Below are positions 33,364 through 42,003 of a stretch of DNA of 64,000 nucleotides, piece by piece. The stretch lies in the NCBI GenBank assembly GCA_041287635.1, contig JBGGNG010000003.1, positions 10,996 through 74,995 of the forward strand. Direction: 5' to 3'. The position numbers were made by a program, and so were the translations under genes. This DNA comes from JAOUEA01 sp041287635 (GTDB lineage Bacteria > Actinomycetota > UBA4738 > HRBIN12). How positions within the stretch are numbered: the first letter of the stretch is position 1; each line of letters opens with the position of its first letter. The notes beneath the pieces were generated by a model that was not told the origin of the DNA, did no database searches, and saw nothing but the letters and a program-made list of their open reading frames with translations.

Positions 33364-33936
33364 GTGCAGGCTCGCAACGACGGACCGCTCCTCCCGAAAG
33401 AGGAACAGCAACTGATGGAAGGGCTCCTGGCCGGCAGCGACGATGCGATCCGCGCGCTCTACGCGCGGTACGGTCGACCGATCTACTCCCTCGGCTATCG
33501 GCTGCTGGGCACCCGAGAGTCGGCGGAGGAGCTCACCCAGGACGTCTTCCTCACCGCGTGGCGCAAGGCCGCGCGGTTCGACCCCACACGGGGCCGCCTG
33601 TCGACGTGGCTGATGACGATCGCGCACAACCTCGCGGTCGACCGGCTCCGTCGGGAGACGGGCGTCTCCCGGCCCACCCTCGTGCTCGTCGACGAGGTGC
33701 CCGATGCACCGGGGCTCGACGAGGAGGCCGTGCTGATCGAACGAGATGCGGCGCTTCGGGCGCTGTCATCGCTCACCGAAGCCGAGCGGCGGCTGGTGGC
33801 GCGTGCCTACTTCCGGGGCATGACCGCTCGTGAGATCGCCGAGTCAGACGGTATCCCGCTCGGGACGGTCAAGACCCGGCTCCGCTCGGCGATGATCAAG
33901 GTCCGGAAGGCGAACGAGGGCAAGGAACTGGTGTGA
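33364..33936 (+). CDS. ECF-type RNA polymerase sigma factor
   Basis: The 190-residue sigma factor shows region 2 (DAIRALYARYGRPIYSLGYRLLG.., EELTQDVFLTAWRKAARFDPTRGRLSTWLMTIAHNLAVDRLRR) and region 4 (LSSLTEAERRLVARAYFRGMTAREIAESDGIPLGTVKTRLRSAMIKVR), like the SigK/RskA group. GTG 33364 follows GGAAGGACC; the frame extends upstream without homology. It overlaps its zinc anti-sigma gene by 4 nt (GTGA). Confidence 0.92.
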   Translation: MQARNDGPLLPKEEQQLMEGLLAGSDDAIRALYARYGRPIYSLGYRLLGTRESAEELTQDVFLTAWRKAARFDPTRGRLSTWLMTIAHNLAVDRLRRETGVSRPTLVLVDEVPDAPGLDEEAVLIERDAALRALSSLTEAERRLVARAYFRGMTAREIAESDGIPLGTVKTRLRSAMIKVRKANEGKELV

Positions 33937-34733
33937 ACTGCACGACCGTGCGCGACCGACTGGCGGAGCACGCCCTCGGCGTCCTGCCCCCGCGCGACGG
34001 CGCGCCCGTCGACCGCCATCTGACCTGGTGTGCGGCCTGCCGGAAGGAGGCGGGCGAGCTGCAGCGCGCGACCGCCACCCTCGCGTTCGGCGTGGCCCCA
34101 CTCGAGCCATCTGCAGACGTGGAGGATCGCGTCGCCGGTGCGGTTCGCGAGGCGGTCGCCCGTCGCGACCGCCGCCCGACGACCGCCCGCCGGAGCCGGC
34201 TCACGCTCGTCGCAGCACTCGCCGCGATGCTCGCCGTGCTCGGCACCGGCTGGGGCGCCGTGATGGCGAACCGGGCCGCGGATTCGGATCGGCTGGTGCA
34301 GCTCGAGACGCTCCGCTCGCAGAGCGCCGTGGAGCGCTTCCGGGACCTGCTGAACTCCGCCGAGTTCGGGGACCCGGAGGACGAGGTGTTCCTCGGCACG
34401 CTCAACCCGTCTGCCTCCGGCGGTGGCGGGGGAAGCGCGCTCACGCTCGTCTCACCGTCGATTATCGACATGGCGATCGTGCTCGTGAACGGCGTGCCCG
34501 AGGAGACACGCGACCTGCTGCCGTTCACGGTCCGCCTCCGCGGCGCCGATAGCGTGTTGATGGTCGGTCGCATCGAGAAGGGCGGGCTCGACGACAGCGG
34601 CGCCGGCATCGTGATGCGAGAGTTCAACGAGCTCGCCGGGTACGACTCGGTGGTCGTGCGCGACGTGAACGGCGACGTCGTGCTGAGCGGCTCGATGCAG
34701 ACGCGGGCCACCGTCACCAGCCCGGGCCCGTAG
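33933..34733 (+). CDS. Zinc-finger anti-sigma factor (RskA-like)
   Basis: A 266-residue protein with a ZAS domain (His29-x3-Cys33-x2-Cys36 in RHLTWCAACRKEA, plus Cys3), one membrane helix (about 88-110, LTLVAALAAMLAVLGTGWGAVM) and an RskA-type extracytoplasmic domain. Release by regulated proteolysis is the usual control for this class. Coupled to the ECF gene, which it should hold inactive. Confidence 0.87.
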   Translation: MNCTTVRDRLAEHALGVLPPRDGAPVDRHLTWCAACRKEAGELQRATATLAFGVAPLEPSADVEDRVAGAVREAVARRDRRPTTARRSRLTLVAALAAMLAVLGTGWGAVMANRAADSDRLVQLETLRSQSAVERFRDLLNSAEFGDPEDEVFLGTLNPSASGGGGGSALTLVSPSIIDMAIVLVNGVPEETRDLLPFTVRLRGADSVLMVGRIEKGGLDDSGAGIVMREFNELAGYDSVVVRDVNGDVVLSGSMQTRATVTSPGP

Positions 34734-34761
34734 AGGGCGCGGGGAGGCGGCTCCCGACCCG

Positions 34762-34767
34762 TATCCT
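34762..34767 (+). promoter_or_regulatory. -10 box (TATCCT) of a leaderless promoter
   Basis: TATCCT ends 6 bp before ATG 34774 of the LLM oxidoreductase, with no ribosome site between. Confidence 0.5.
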
Positions 34768-34773
34768 GCCCGT

Positions 34774-35781
34774 ATGCGATTCGGCCTCAGCCTCCCGCAC
34801 TATGGCTTCTCGCTCCCCGGCGGAGCCCCGATCACGTTCGAGGCGATGTGCGAGTGGGCCGAGCGCGCCGAACGGCTCGGGTTCGATTCGATCTGGGTCT
34901 CGGACCATTTCTTCTACTCGTTCGATCGGTACGGCGTCGATCCGACGCCGATCGCCGCGATCGAGCCCCTGACCGCGATCGCCGGGCTGGCGACCGTAAC
35001 GGATCGCATCCGCATGGGAACCCTCGTGCTCGGTGCGCCGTTCCGTCACCCGTCGATCCTCGCGAAGATGGCGACGACGATCGACTGCATCTCCGGAGGA
35101 CGGCTCGATCTCGGCCTGGGGGCCGGCTGGCTCGAGCAGGAATTCATCTCGTTCGGCTACCGATACGGCACCGCCGGCGAGCGGTTCGATGCGCTCGAGG
35201 GATCGTTGCAAGCGCTGCACGCGCTGTTCGCCGGTGAGCCCGCCACGCTCGAGGGTCGCACGGTCTCCTTGCGTGATGCGCATCTGTTGCCTGCCCCCGT
35301 CCAGCCGCGCATCCCCGTGTGGGTGGGCGGCAAGGGTGGGCCGCGTCTGCTGCGTCTCGCCGCCCGATATGCGGACGGTTGGAACGCGGCGTGGCGGTGG
35401 ACACCCGAGACCTACGGCGAACGTGCGGCGGCCGCCCACGCGGCATGCGAGCGTGAGGACCGTGATCCGTCGACATTCCGGCTCTCCGTCGGGCTTTACT
35501 CGCTGCTGGGCGAGACCGAGGCGGCGTTCCTGGATGCGTTCGAACGAGCGAGGGCGTCGATGCCCGGAGATGCGATGCGCGAGGAAACCGAGGCGTCGTG
35601 GCGCGCCGACACGCTCTCGGGCACCCCCGACGAGGTGATCGAGCGGGTCCTCGCGTTCGACGCGGTGGGCGTGGAGGAGATCGTGGTCGCGCCCTGGGTC
35701 CTGCCCTTCTCGGTACAGGAGCCCGAGATGGTCGACCTGTTCGCCGAGCGGATCATCCCTGCGTTCCGCGGCCTCGCATGA
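34774..35781 (+). CDS. LLM-class (F420-type) flavin-dependent oxidoreductase
   Basis: A 335-residue luciferase-like TIM barrel: MRFGLSLPHYGFS, FDSIWVSDHFF, RIRMGTLVLGAPFRHPSILAKMATTIDCISGGRLDLGLGAGW (read in parts) and VWVGGKGGPRLLRLAARYADGWN are the standard LLM strands. The absence of bacterial-luciferase features and the actinobacterial setting favour F420 as cofactor, though FMN is not excluded. Substrate unknown. The stop overlaps the next small gene (ATGA). Confidence 0.85.
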   Translation: MRFGLSLPHYGFSLPGGAPITFEAMCEWAERAERLGFDSIWVSDHFFYSFDRYGVDPTPIAAIEPLTAIAGLATVTDRIRMGTLVLGAPFRHPSILAKMATTIDCISGGRLDLGLGAGWLEQEFISFGYRYGTAGERFDALEGSLQALHALFAGEPATLEGRTVSLRDAHLLPAPVQPRIPVWVGGKGGPRLLRLAARYADGWNAAWRWTPETYGERAAAAHAACEREDRDPSTFRLSVGLYSLLGETEAAFLDAFERARASMPGDAMREETEASWRADTLSGTPDEVIERVLAFDAVGVEEIVVAPWVLPFSVQEPEMVDLFAERIIPAFRGLA

Positions 35782-36035
35782 CTCGGCCGATGGACGACGG
35801 CACGACGGGCGACCCGCTCGCGTCGGCGGTGTCGGTGCTGCGCGACGCCGCGGAACCGCTCCATTGGACGGTGATCCTGGATCGCGCCCTGCGTGCGGGC
35901 CTCCTCGACCCGTTCACGACACCCAACGTGCGCCGTGAGCTCCTCGCGGCACTCCGTCGCGGTGTGGAGGCGGGCGAGCTGCGCCTCGCCGACACCGGCG
36001 TCTATGAACTCGCTCGTTCGCCGAGCGACGGCTGA
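35778..36035 (+). CDS. Small HARE-HTH-like winged-helix protein
   Basis: An 85-residue protein: AVSVLRDAAEPLHWTVILDRALRAGLLDPF, then a helix and GELRLADTGVYELA wing. The pattern resembles the HARE-HTH domain, a DNA-associated module found in restriction and polymerase-linked proteins. Function is not established. ATG 35778 overlaps the LLM gene stop by 4 nt. Confidence 0.55.
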   Translation: MTRPMDDGTTGDPLASAVSVLRDAAEPLHWTVILDRALRAGLLDPFTTPNVRRELLAALRRGVEAGELRLADTGVYELARSPSDG

Positions 36036-36045
36036 CGGGTGTGAA

Positions 36046-36312
36046 CTAGGCGGCCTTCGCCTTCGGCGGCCGCCCGCGGCGCTTCCCGGTGGCGGTGCGA
36101 GCGGACGGCTTCCTGGTGCTCGATACGGCGCCCCCGCCGGCGACCACGCCCTTGCGGCGACCCGGCCGGGGCTTGCGGGCCCCCGCGACCAATTCGTTGA
36201 CGTGGTTCGAGCAGAGGTCCTTCACGAAGTTGCCGCGTGAGACCTTGATCGTGATGGTTTCGGCGGCGGGTCTGCCGCACGCATCACATACGAGGATCGT
36301 CTTCTCAGCCAT
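36046..36312 (-). CDS. Zinc-ribbon protein with AT-hook tail
   Basis: The 88-residue protein pairs Cys9-x2-Cys12 with Cys34-x2-His37 in an N-terminal treble-clef-like module (TILVCDACGRP..DLCSNH) and has a strongly basic tail ending RRGRPPK, an AT-hook, preceded by RKPRPGRRKG. It looks like a small nucleoid-associated or regulatory DNA-binding protein. Related Lsr2-like annotations exist for similar actinobacterial proteins, but identity is uncertain. Confidence 0.6.
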   Translation of the reverse strand: MAEKTILVCDACGRPAAETITIKVSRGNFVKDLCSNHVNELVAGARKPRPGRRKGVVAGGGAVSSTRKPSARTATGKRRGRPPKAKAA

Positions 36313-36392
36313 CCCTTCCCCCTCCGTCGTTGCGAGAGCTCAGGATACGTGCAACCGGATGCATTGCACCAGTCGCGGCGCGTCATCGGAGG

Positions 36393-37385
36393 CTAGGGGC
36401 GGTAGGCGATCGGCGAGAACCGCTCGAGTTTCTCGAAGCGGTGTTCCGCCTCGACCCACCGCACCGTGCCCGAACGCGACCGCATCACCATCGAGTGGGT
36501 CGTCGCTCCGTCCGGCCAGTATCGAACGCCGCGAAGCAGCGAACCGTCGGTGATACCGGTCGCTGCGAAGAACACGTCGTCGCCGCTCACCAGGTCGTCG
36601 GTCGTGAGGACGGCGTCGAGATCGAAGCCGCCGTCGATCAGGGCCTGACGCTCGGCGTCGTCCCGGGGGTACAGACGGCCCTGGATCGCGCCACCGAGGC
36701 ACTTCAGCGCCGCCGCCGCGATCACGCCCTCAGGCGTGCCACCGATGCCGAGCAGCAGGTCCACGCCCGTGCGGGGCGCTGCCGCGGCGATCGCCCCGGC
36801 TACGTCGCCGTCGCTGATCAGGTAGACGCGGGCGCCGACGCTCCGCACCGCGTCGATCATCTCGGTGTGTCGGGGCCGGTCCAGGATCGTCACGCTCACG
36901 TCCTCGGGCCTCACGCCCTTGGCCTTGGCCACGAGACGCACGTTCTCCTCGGGCGGCGCCGTGACGTCGATCGCCCCCGCCGCCTCGGCGCCCGCGGCGA
37001 TCTTCTCCATGTAGACCGCGGCGCCCGGGAAGAACATCGTGCCTCGTTCCGCCAGGGCGATCACGGCGACCGCGTTCGGCTGGCCGACCGCGGTGAGACG
37101 GGTGCCGTCGATCGGATCGACCGCCACGTAGACTCCCGGGCCGTCGCCGTTGCCGACGTCCTCGCCGTTGAACAGCATCGGCGCCTCGTCCTTCTCGCCT
37201 TCGCCGATCACCACCGTGCCGCTCATCGAGACCGTGTCGATCATCAGGCGCATCGCGTCGACGGCGGCGGCGTCGGCCGCGATCTTGTCGCCGTGGCCGA
37301 TCCACCGCCCGGCCGCGAGCGCCGCGGCCTCGGTGACACGAGCGAGCTCCATGGCCAGGTTCCGGTCCGGTCGGGCCTCGTTCAC
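36393..37385 (-). CDS. glpX: Class II fructose-1,6-bisphosphatase
   Basis: A gluconeogenic metal-dependent phosphatase, 330 residues as usual. Seen: VVIGEGEKDEAPML and VAVDPIDGTRLTAVGQPNAVAV, which hold the metal-binding Glu/Asp and the DPIDGT motif; VDLLLGIGGTPEGVIAAAALKCLGG and the C-terminal FFAATGITDGSLLRGV. GTG start at 37385. It sits about 1.7 kb from the glycerol/DHA locus and fits growth on triose-level carbon sources. Confidence 0.95.
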   Translation of the reverse strand: MNEARPDRNLAMELARVTEAAALAAGRWIGHGDKIAADAAAVDAMRLMIDTVSMSGTVVIGEGEKDEAPMLFNGEDVGNGDGPGVYVAVDPIDGTRLTAVGQPNAVAVIALAERGTMFFPGAAVYMEKIAAGAEAAGAIDVTAPPEENVRLVAKAKGVRPEDVSVTILDRPRHTEMIDAVRSVGARVYLISDGDVAGAIAAAAPRTGVDLLLGIGGTPEGVIAAAALKCLGGAIQGRLYPRDDAERQALIDGGFDLDAVLTTDDLVSGDDVFFAATGITDGSLLRGVRYWPDGATTHSMVMRSRSGTVRWVEAEHRFEKLERFSPIAYRP

Positions 37386-37435
37386 GGGTTCCTCCCTCGT
37401 TCAGCGCGGCCGCCGTTTGGGCGCTTCCGACGCCC

Positions 37436-38431
37436 TCATCCTAGCGGTGGGGGCGCAAGGTCCCGCTCCGCGTACCAGGCGAGCGTGCGCCGGATCGTGA
37501 CCTCGATGGGCGTGTAGCGCAGGCCGAGCTCGCGTTGCGCGAGCGATGCGTCGAAGCGGTGCCCGTGCAGCAAGGTGCGCACGGTCTCGGGACAGATGCG
37601 GGCATCGCGCCTCATCGCGCGCGCCGCCGCGCCCGCCACGACCCCGCCGACCACGGCCAGGCTGCGGGGCGCGAACCAGGCGCGGCGCGGATGCCCGGAC
37701 GCCTGCCGGAGCAGCGTCACGGCGGTGCGCACGTCGAAGGATGCGCCGCTCACCAGGTAGCGCCGGCCCGGCACGCCGTCACGCTCGGCGAGCAGGTGAG
37801 CGTCGATGCAGTCGTCGATGTCGACGACCGAGAGCCACGTGTTCACGAGCACCGGCAGCCGTCCGTTCACGATATCGAGGAGCAGCGTGGCGGATCCTCC
37901 CGTGCGCCCCGGTCCCTGCACCGACGAGGGGTTCACGGACACGATGGGCACGCCGAGCGTGTCCCCGAGCGCGAGCACCCCGCGTTCCCCCAGGACCTTC
38001 GATCGTTCGTAGTTCGACATGAACGTGCCACGATGTGGCGTGTCCTCGCGGCCGATCTCCCCGGTCCGCTCGCCGATCGTGGTCGCCGACGACGTGTAGA
38101 CGACTCGCGACACCCGCGCCGCGGCCGCGGCGCGCACCACGGCGGCGGCGCCGTCGACGTTCGCGCGCAGCATCGGGGCGGGATCGCGCACACACATCGC
38201 GTTCACCCCGGCGACGTGGAACACGGTCCCGCAGCCGCGCATCCCCTGCAACAGTGCCTCGTGGTCACAGAGATCGCCCCGCACGACCACGGCCCCGAGC
38301 TCGGCGAGCGACGTCGCGGTCACGTCGGACCGGGCGAGGGCCCGCGCCTCCCGTCCCTCGGCGATCAATCGGCACAGGAGCCCTCCCCCCACGAACCCCG
38401 ACGCTCCCGTGACGAAGACTGGCCCCGGCAC
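37436..38431 (-). CDS. NAD-dependent epimerase/dehydratase family protein
   Basis: A 331-residue extended short-chain dehydrogenase: Rossmann loop VTGASGFVGGGLL, the acidic region, and catalytic YxxxK in YERSK with an upstream SSA. It resembles dihydroflavonol reductase/hopanoid-associated sugar epimerase types more than sugar-nucleotide 4-epimerases; substrate unknown. It begins 3 bp after the pgsA stop and may be cotranscribed with it. Confidence 0.82.
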   Translation of the reverse strand: MPGPVFVTGASGFVGGGLLCRLIAEGREARALARSDVTATSLAELGAVVVRGDLCDHEALLQGMRGCGTVFHVAGVNAMCVRDPAPMLRANVDGAAAVVRAAAAARVSRVVYTSSATTIGERTGEIGREDTPHRGTFMSNYERSKVLGERGVLALGDTLGVPIVSVNPSSVQGPGRTGGSATLLLDIVNGRLPVLVNTWLSVVDIDDCIDAHLLAERDGVPGRRYLVSGASFDVRTAVTLLRQASGHPRRAWFAPRSLAVVGGVVAGAAARAMRRDARICPETVRTLLHGHRFDASLAQRELGLRYTPIEVTIRRTLAWYAERDLAPPPLG

Positions 38432-38434
38432 GGG

Positions 38435-39025
38435 TCAGCGACCCGAGGCAGCAGCGTCGCGGCCCGACAGCACCGAGAAGAATCGAGCGAGGTACTGCAC
38501 CGCCGAGACGATCGTGATCAGGGCGGCGATCGCCATCAGCCACTGGTCGAGGTACCAGTCACCCAGATGGATGTCGGGCCGCCAGATCGCGAACGTGATC
38601 GCGACGAACTGGATCGTCGCCTTCCATTTGCCCCACATCGAGGGGGTCACCACGATGCCGTCGGAGGCCGAGACCGCGCCCCGCAGCCCCATGATCAACA
38701 GTTCCCGGCCGACGATCACGAACGCGATCCAGGCGGAGACGCGACCGACGGCCACGAGCGCCAGCAGCACGCCCGAGACGAGCAGCTTGTCGGCGGCGGT
38801 ATCGAGGAAGCTGCCGAGGGTGGAGGTCTGCTTCCATCGACGGGCCAGCCGTCCGTCGAAGAAGTCGGTGGCAGCCGCGAAGGCGAACAGCAGGGCGGCG
38901 GTGGGTTCGACCCATGGGGCGGGGTCGTGCACGAGCACCATGCCCATCACCACCGGCGTCAACGCGATGCGCAGGTACGTGATGAACGCGAGGAAGGCGG
39001 CGGCTCGTTCGTCGGGGGTGCTCAT
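38435..39025 (-). CDS. pgsA: CDP-diacylglycerol--glycerol-3-phosphate 3-phosphatidyltransferase
   Basis: A 196-residue integral membrane CDP-alcohol phosphotransferase with the full signature D-x2-D-G-x2-A-R-x8-G-x3-D-x3-D: DFFDGRLARRWKQTSTLGSFLDTAADK. It makes phosphatidylglycerol phosphate. In actinobacteria the same fold serves several polar lipids; ITYLRIALTPVVM at the N-terminus fits PgsA. It starts 37 bp after the DhaM fusion stop, so may be read through from the glycerol operon, whose product G3P is its substrate. Confidence 0.87.
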   Translation of the reverse strand: MSTPDERAAAFLAFITYLRIALTPVVMGMVLVHDPAPWVEPTAALLFAFAAATDFFDGRLARRWKQTSTLGSFLDTAADKLLVSGVLLALVAVGRVSAWIAFVIVGRELLIMGLRGAVSASDGIVVTPSMWGKWKATIQFVAITFAIWRPDIHLGDWYLDQWLMAIAALITIVSAVQYLARFFSVLSGRDAAASGR

Positions 39026-39062
39026 TGGCCTCGTGAGCGAATCGTACCGGCTGAACCCGACG

Positions 39063-41618
39063 CTACGCCGATGCGAGCAGGTCCCGCACCTCCGAGGCAG
39101 ACTCGCACCGGAGGGCTCGTGCGGCGATCGCCCGGGCGTCGACGAGGGTCGTCGACCGGACGGCGTCCTTCACGGTCGCGATCGCGGGCACCGCCATCGA
39201 GAGCTCGCGGACGCCGAGCCCGAGGAGGAGCGGGGTCGCGAGCTCGTCGCCGGCGAGCTCGCCGCAGACGCCCACCCAGCGACCGTGCGCCTCGGCGCCT
39301 TCGGCCGTTGCCGCGATCAGGCGCAGCACGGCCGGGTGGAGCGGATCGTTGAGCTCGGCGACGTGCTCGTTGCCGCGATCGGCTGCGAGCGTGTACTGGG
39401 TCAGGTCGTTGGTGCCGATCGAGAAGAAGTCGGCTCTCGCAGCGAGGGTGCCGGCCGTCAGCGCGGCGGACGGCACCTCCACCATGATGCCGATCTCGAT
39501 CGCCGGTGAGAGGCCGATCCCCTCGCGAGCGAGGTCGACGGCTGCGCGTGCCGCGTCGAGCTCCCCGGTCGTCGCGACCATGGGGAACATGACGCGGACG
39601 GGGTGCTCGACGCCCACGCGGAGCAACGCCCGGAGCTGGGCCAGGAGCAGCTCGGGACGGGCGAGACCGAGCCGGATGCCGCGCACCCCCAGGAACGGAT
39701 TCGCCTCGTGCGCCTGCGCCAGGGCGGCCACCGGCTTGTCGGCCCCCGCGTCGAGCGTGCGGACCAGCAGCGGTCGTCCGTCGAGCGCCTCGGCGGCGGC
39801 CCGGTAGGCGGCTTCCTGCTCGTGTTCGTCCGGCAGCGTGTCGCGATCCATGAAGAGGAACTCGGTCCGGAACAGCCCGATGCCGTCTGCGCCCGCGCCG
39901 ACCGCGGCCGCGACCTCGGCCGGTCCACCCACATTCGCAGCCACCTCGATGGCTGTGCCGTCGAGGGTCGTGGCGGGTTCGCCGGCCCTCACCAGCGACG
40001 TCGCCAGTCGTGCGGCCCGTCCCCGTCGCTCGGACTCGAACGTCTCGACGACGTCGGGCGGCGGGTCGACGACGACTTCCCCACGAGCGCCGTCGACGGC
40101 GAGCGGCGATCCCTCCGTGAGCGAGAGCACCCGTGGTCCCACGCCCACGACCGCCGGGATACCGAGGGCTCGCGCCAGCACGGCGGCGTGCGACGTCGGG
40201 CCGCCGTGGGCGGTGACGATGCCAAGGGCCGTCGCCGGATCGAGACCCGCCGTGTCGGCAGGGGTCAGGTCGGCGGCGACGAGGATGCCGGGTTCGTCGA
40301 GCCGCGGTGCCGGCACGACGAGGCCGAGGATGCGCGCCAGCACCTGCGTACCGACGCTCCGCAAGTCGATCGCCCGCGCGCGCATGTACTCGTCGTCGAG
40401 CACGTCCCAGCCGACAGCCACGGCCTCGACGGCGTCGCGCCACGCGGCTGCAGCGTTGCGTCCCCGAGCGGCGATCGCCTCGCGCGCCGGCCCGAGCAGG
40501 GCCGCGTCGCGCAGGAACAGCAGGTGGGCGTCGAAGATGCGCGCCTCGTCCTCGCCGGCTCGTTCGGCGACCGCGTTGCGCTGTGCGACGATCGCATCCC
40601 CGGTCGCGCGAACGGCCGCCTCGAGTGCGGAGAGCTCCGAGGCGGGATCCGCCCCCGGGGTGTCGGGCACGTCGAGTGCTGGCGTGTGGAAGCGCCGCAG
40701 CTCGCCGACGGCGACACCGGGCGAGGCGGCGAAGCCCGTCACTACGGTTCCCTCGACGGCACCGCTCTCCATCGCGTCGACGGGCTGAAGATGCGCCTCG
40801 TCCGTCGTCGCGTTCGAGGCTCCGGTCGCTTCGGGTGGCTCGTCGAACCGGCGGGCGGCGAGCGCTTCGAGCGCCGCGATCGCCTCGGTCGCGCCGGGCC
40901 CTTCCGCCCGCACCTCCACGTCGTGGCCCGCGCGCACGCCGAGCGTCGCAACGGCGTTCAAGCTGCTCGCGTCGGCCGGACCGGCACCGGTCGTGAGGTT
41001 GCGCACGGTGACCACGGCCTCGTACCCGGCCGCGGTCTGCACGAACCGGGCCGCGGGCCGCGCGTGAAGCCCGTGAGGGACCTCGACCGGGAACACGGCA
41101 ACCACGGTCGGGCCCTCAGGCGGCGCGGCGCCGGCCGCACCGTCGGAGCCTGGCTCGCCTCCCTCGGCCCGGCCGGCCCCCTCGTCGGTCCCCGTCCCGA
41201 GGTGAGCGATCTTGCCGGCCAAGCCGGAGCGCGCCTCCGTGGCGACCGCATCGAGGGGCATGCCCAGCTTGGCGGTGACCGCCGCCGCGACGGCCCCTTC
41301 GACGAGGGGAGCCTCGCAGAGCAGGATGCGCTTTCGCCGCTCCTCGCCGATCAGATCGACCGCCATCTCGGCCGAGAGCACCGCGCTCCCGAGGTCCATC
41401 AACACCAGCACTCCGTCGTCGGACCATGCTCGCTCGATCGCCTGCATCACGAGGACGGCGTCGGTCCCGATCGGGTGCTCGGGACCGTCGGGACCATCGA
41501 CAGCCTCGAGCCCTCCCGCGGTTTCGAGCTTCACCTCGGCCCCGCCCATCTCGCGCGCGAGCTCGGCGACGCCTTCGGCGATGCGGGCGCTGTGGGAGAC
41601 GATGACGACGCCGACCAC
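39063..41618 (-). CDS. dhaM: DhaM-HPr-Enzyme I fusion (PTS dihydroxyacetone phosphoryl donor)
   Basis: The 851-residue protein combines a DhaM EIIA-type domain (1-140; His9 in VIVSHSARI), an Ala/Gly linker, an HPr domain (about 170-262; His185 in GLHARPA) and a complete Enzyme I (about 290-851) with phospho-His477 in HGGPTSHAA, FRTEFLF, IGTNDLTQY and CGELAGD in the PEP-binding barrel. E. coli DhaM carries only an N-terminal Enzyme I fragment; here the PEP-binding domain is retained, so one polypeptide could move phosphate from PEP to DhaL. It ends the minus-strand glycerol array. Confidence 0.92.
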   Translation of the reverse strand: MVGVVIVSHSARIAEGVAELAREMGGAEVKLETAGGLEAVDGPDGPEHPIGTDAVLVMQAIERAWSDDGVLVLMDLGSAVLSAEMAVDLIGEERRKRILLCEAPLVEGAVAAAVTAKLGMPLDAVATEARSGLAGKIAHLGTGTDEGAGRAEGGEPGSDGAAGAAPPEGPTVVAVFPVEVPHGLHARPAARFVQTAAGYEAVVTVRNLTTGAGPADASSLNAVATLGVRAGHDVEVRAEGPGATEAIAALEALAARRFDEPPEATGASNATTDEAHLQPVDAMESGAVEGTVVTGFAASPGVAVGELRRFHTPALDVPDTPGADPASELSALEAAVRATGDAIVAQRNAVAERAGEDEARIFDAHLLFLRDAALLGPAREAIAARGRNAAAAWRDAVEAVAVGWDVLDDEYMRARAIDLRSVGTQVLARILGLVVPAPRLDEPGILVAADLTPADTAGLDPATALGIVTAHGGPTSHAAVLARALGIPAVVGVGPRVLSLTEGSPLAVDGARGEVVVDPPPDVVETFESERRGRAARLATSLVRAGEPATTLDGTAIEVAANVGGPAEVAAAVGAGADGIGLFRTEFLFMDRDTLPDEHEQEAAYRAAAEALDGRPLLVRTLDAGADKPVAALAQAHEANPFLGVRGIRLGLARPELLLAQLRALLRVGVEHPVRVMFPMVATTGELDAARAAVDLAREGIGLSPAIEIGIMVEVPSAALTAGTLAARADFFSIGTNDLTQYTLAADRGNEHVAELNDPLHPAVLRLIAATAEGAEAHGRWVGVCGELAGDELATPLLLGLGVRELSMAVPAIATVKDAVRSTTLVDARAIAARALRCESASEVRDLLASA

Positions 41619-41631
41619 GAGCCGCGCTCCC

Positions 41632-42003
41632 TCAGGCCCTCGAGGCCAGCACGCCGATCAAGATGAAGCCGTAGACGACGGTCACGATGCCGAGAGCGAC
41701 GAGTCCACGTTCGAGGCGCTGGCGCCACCGTTCATTCAGGCCGAAGTCGAGCAGCACCGAACGCAGGCCCAGCATCGCGTGCACGGTGACGACGACGAGG
41801 AAGACCCCTTCGATCACGAAGATGATCGGTGTGCTGATGTAGTCGAGCACGTGCTGGTACGTGCGCAAACCGCCGATCTCGTCGACGACGAAATGATGCG
41901 CAACCATGTGGATCGTTACGAGGGCGAGGAGCGAGACGCCGGTGAACGCGGTCCATCGCCAGCTGCGCGACCGCGTCGAAGGCTCGGGGGCGGTCGCGAC
42001 CAT
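41632..42003 (-). CDS. SdhD-like cytochrome b membrane anchor
   Basis: A 123-residue protein with three membrane helices (about 18-40, 58-80, 97-119). Histidines in IHMVAHHFV and VHAMLGLRSVLLD match the heme b/quinone region of succinate dehydrogenase D subunits (H-x3-GLR). ATG 42003 shares one nucleotide with the preceding stop; the longer open frame is antisense noise. Last gene of a four-gene GlpA-SdhB-SdhC-SdhD-like set. Confidence 0.8.
   Translation of the reverse strand: MVATAPEPSTRSRSWRWTAFTGVSLLALVTIHMVAHHFVVDEIGGLRTYQHVLDYISTPIIFVIEGVFLVVVTVHAMLGLRSVLLDFGLNERWRQRLERGLVALGIVTVVYGFILIGVLASRA

Noticed and set aside
37535..39352. 605-codon plus-strand frame over the epimerase and pgsA
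   Set aside because: Low-complexity shadow of two recognised minus-strand genes.
39603..41666. 687-codon frame antisense to the DhaM fusion
   Set aside because: No family pattern; codon composition of a shadow frame.
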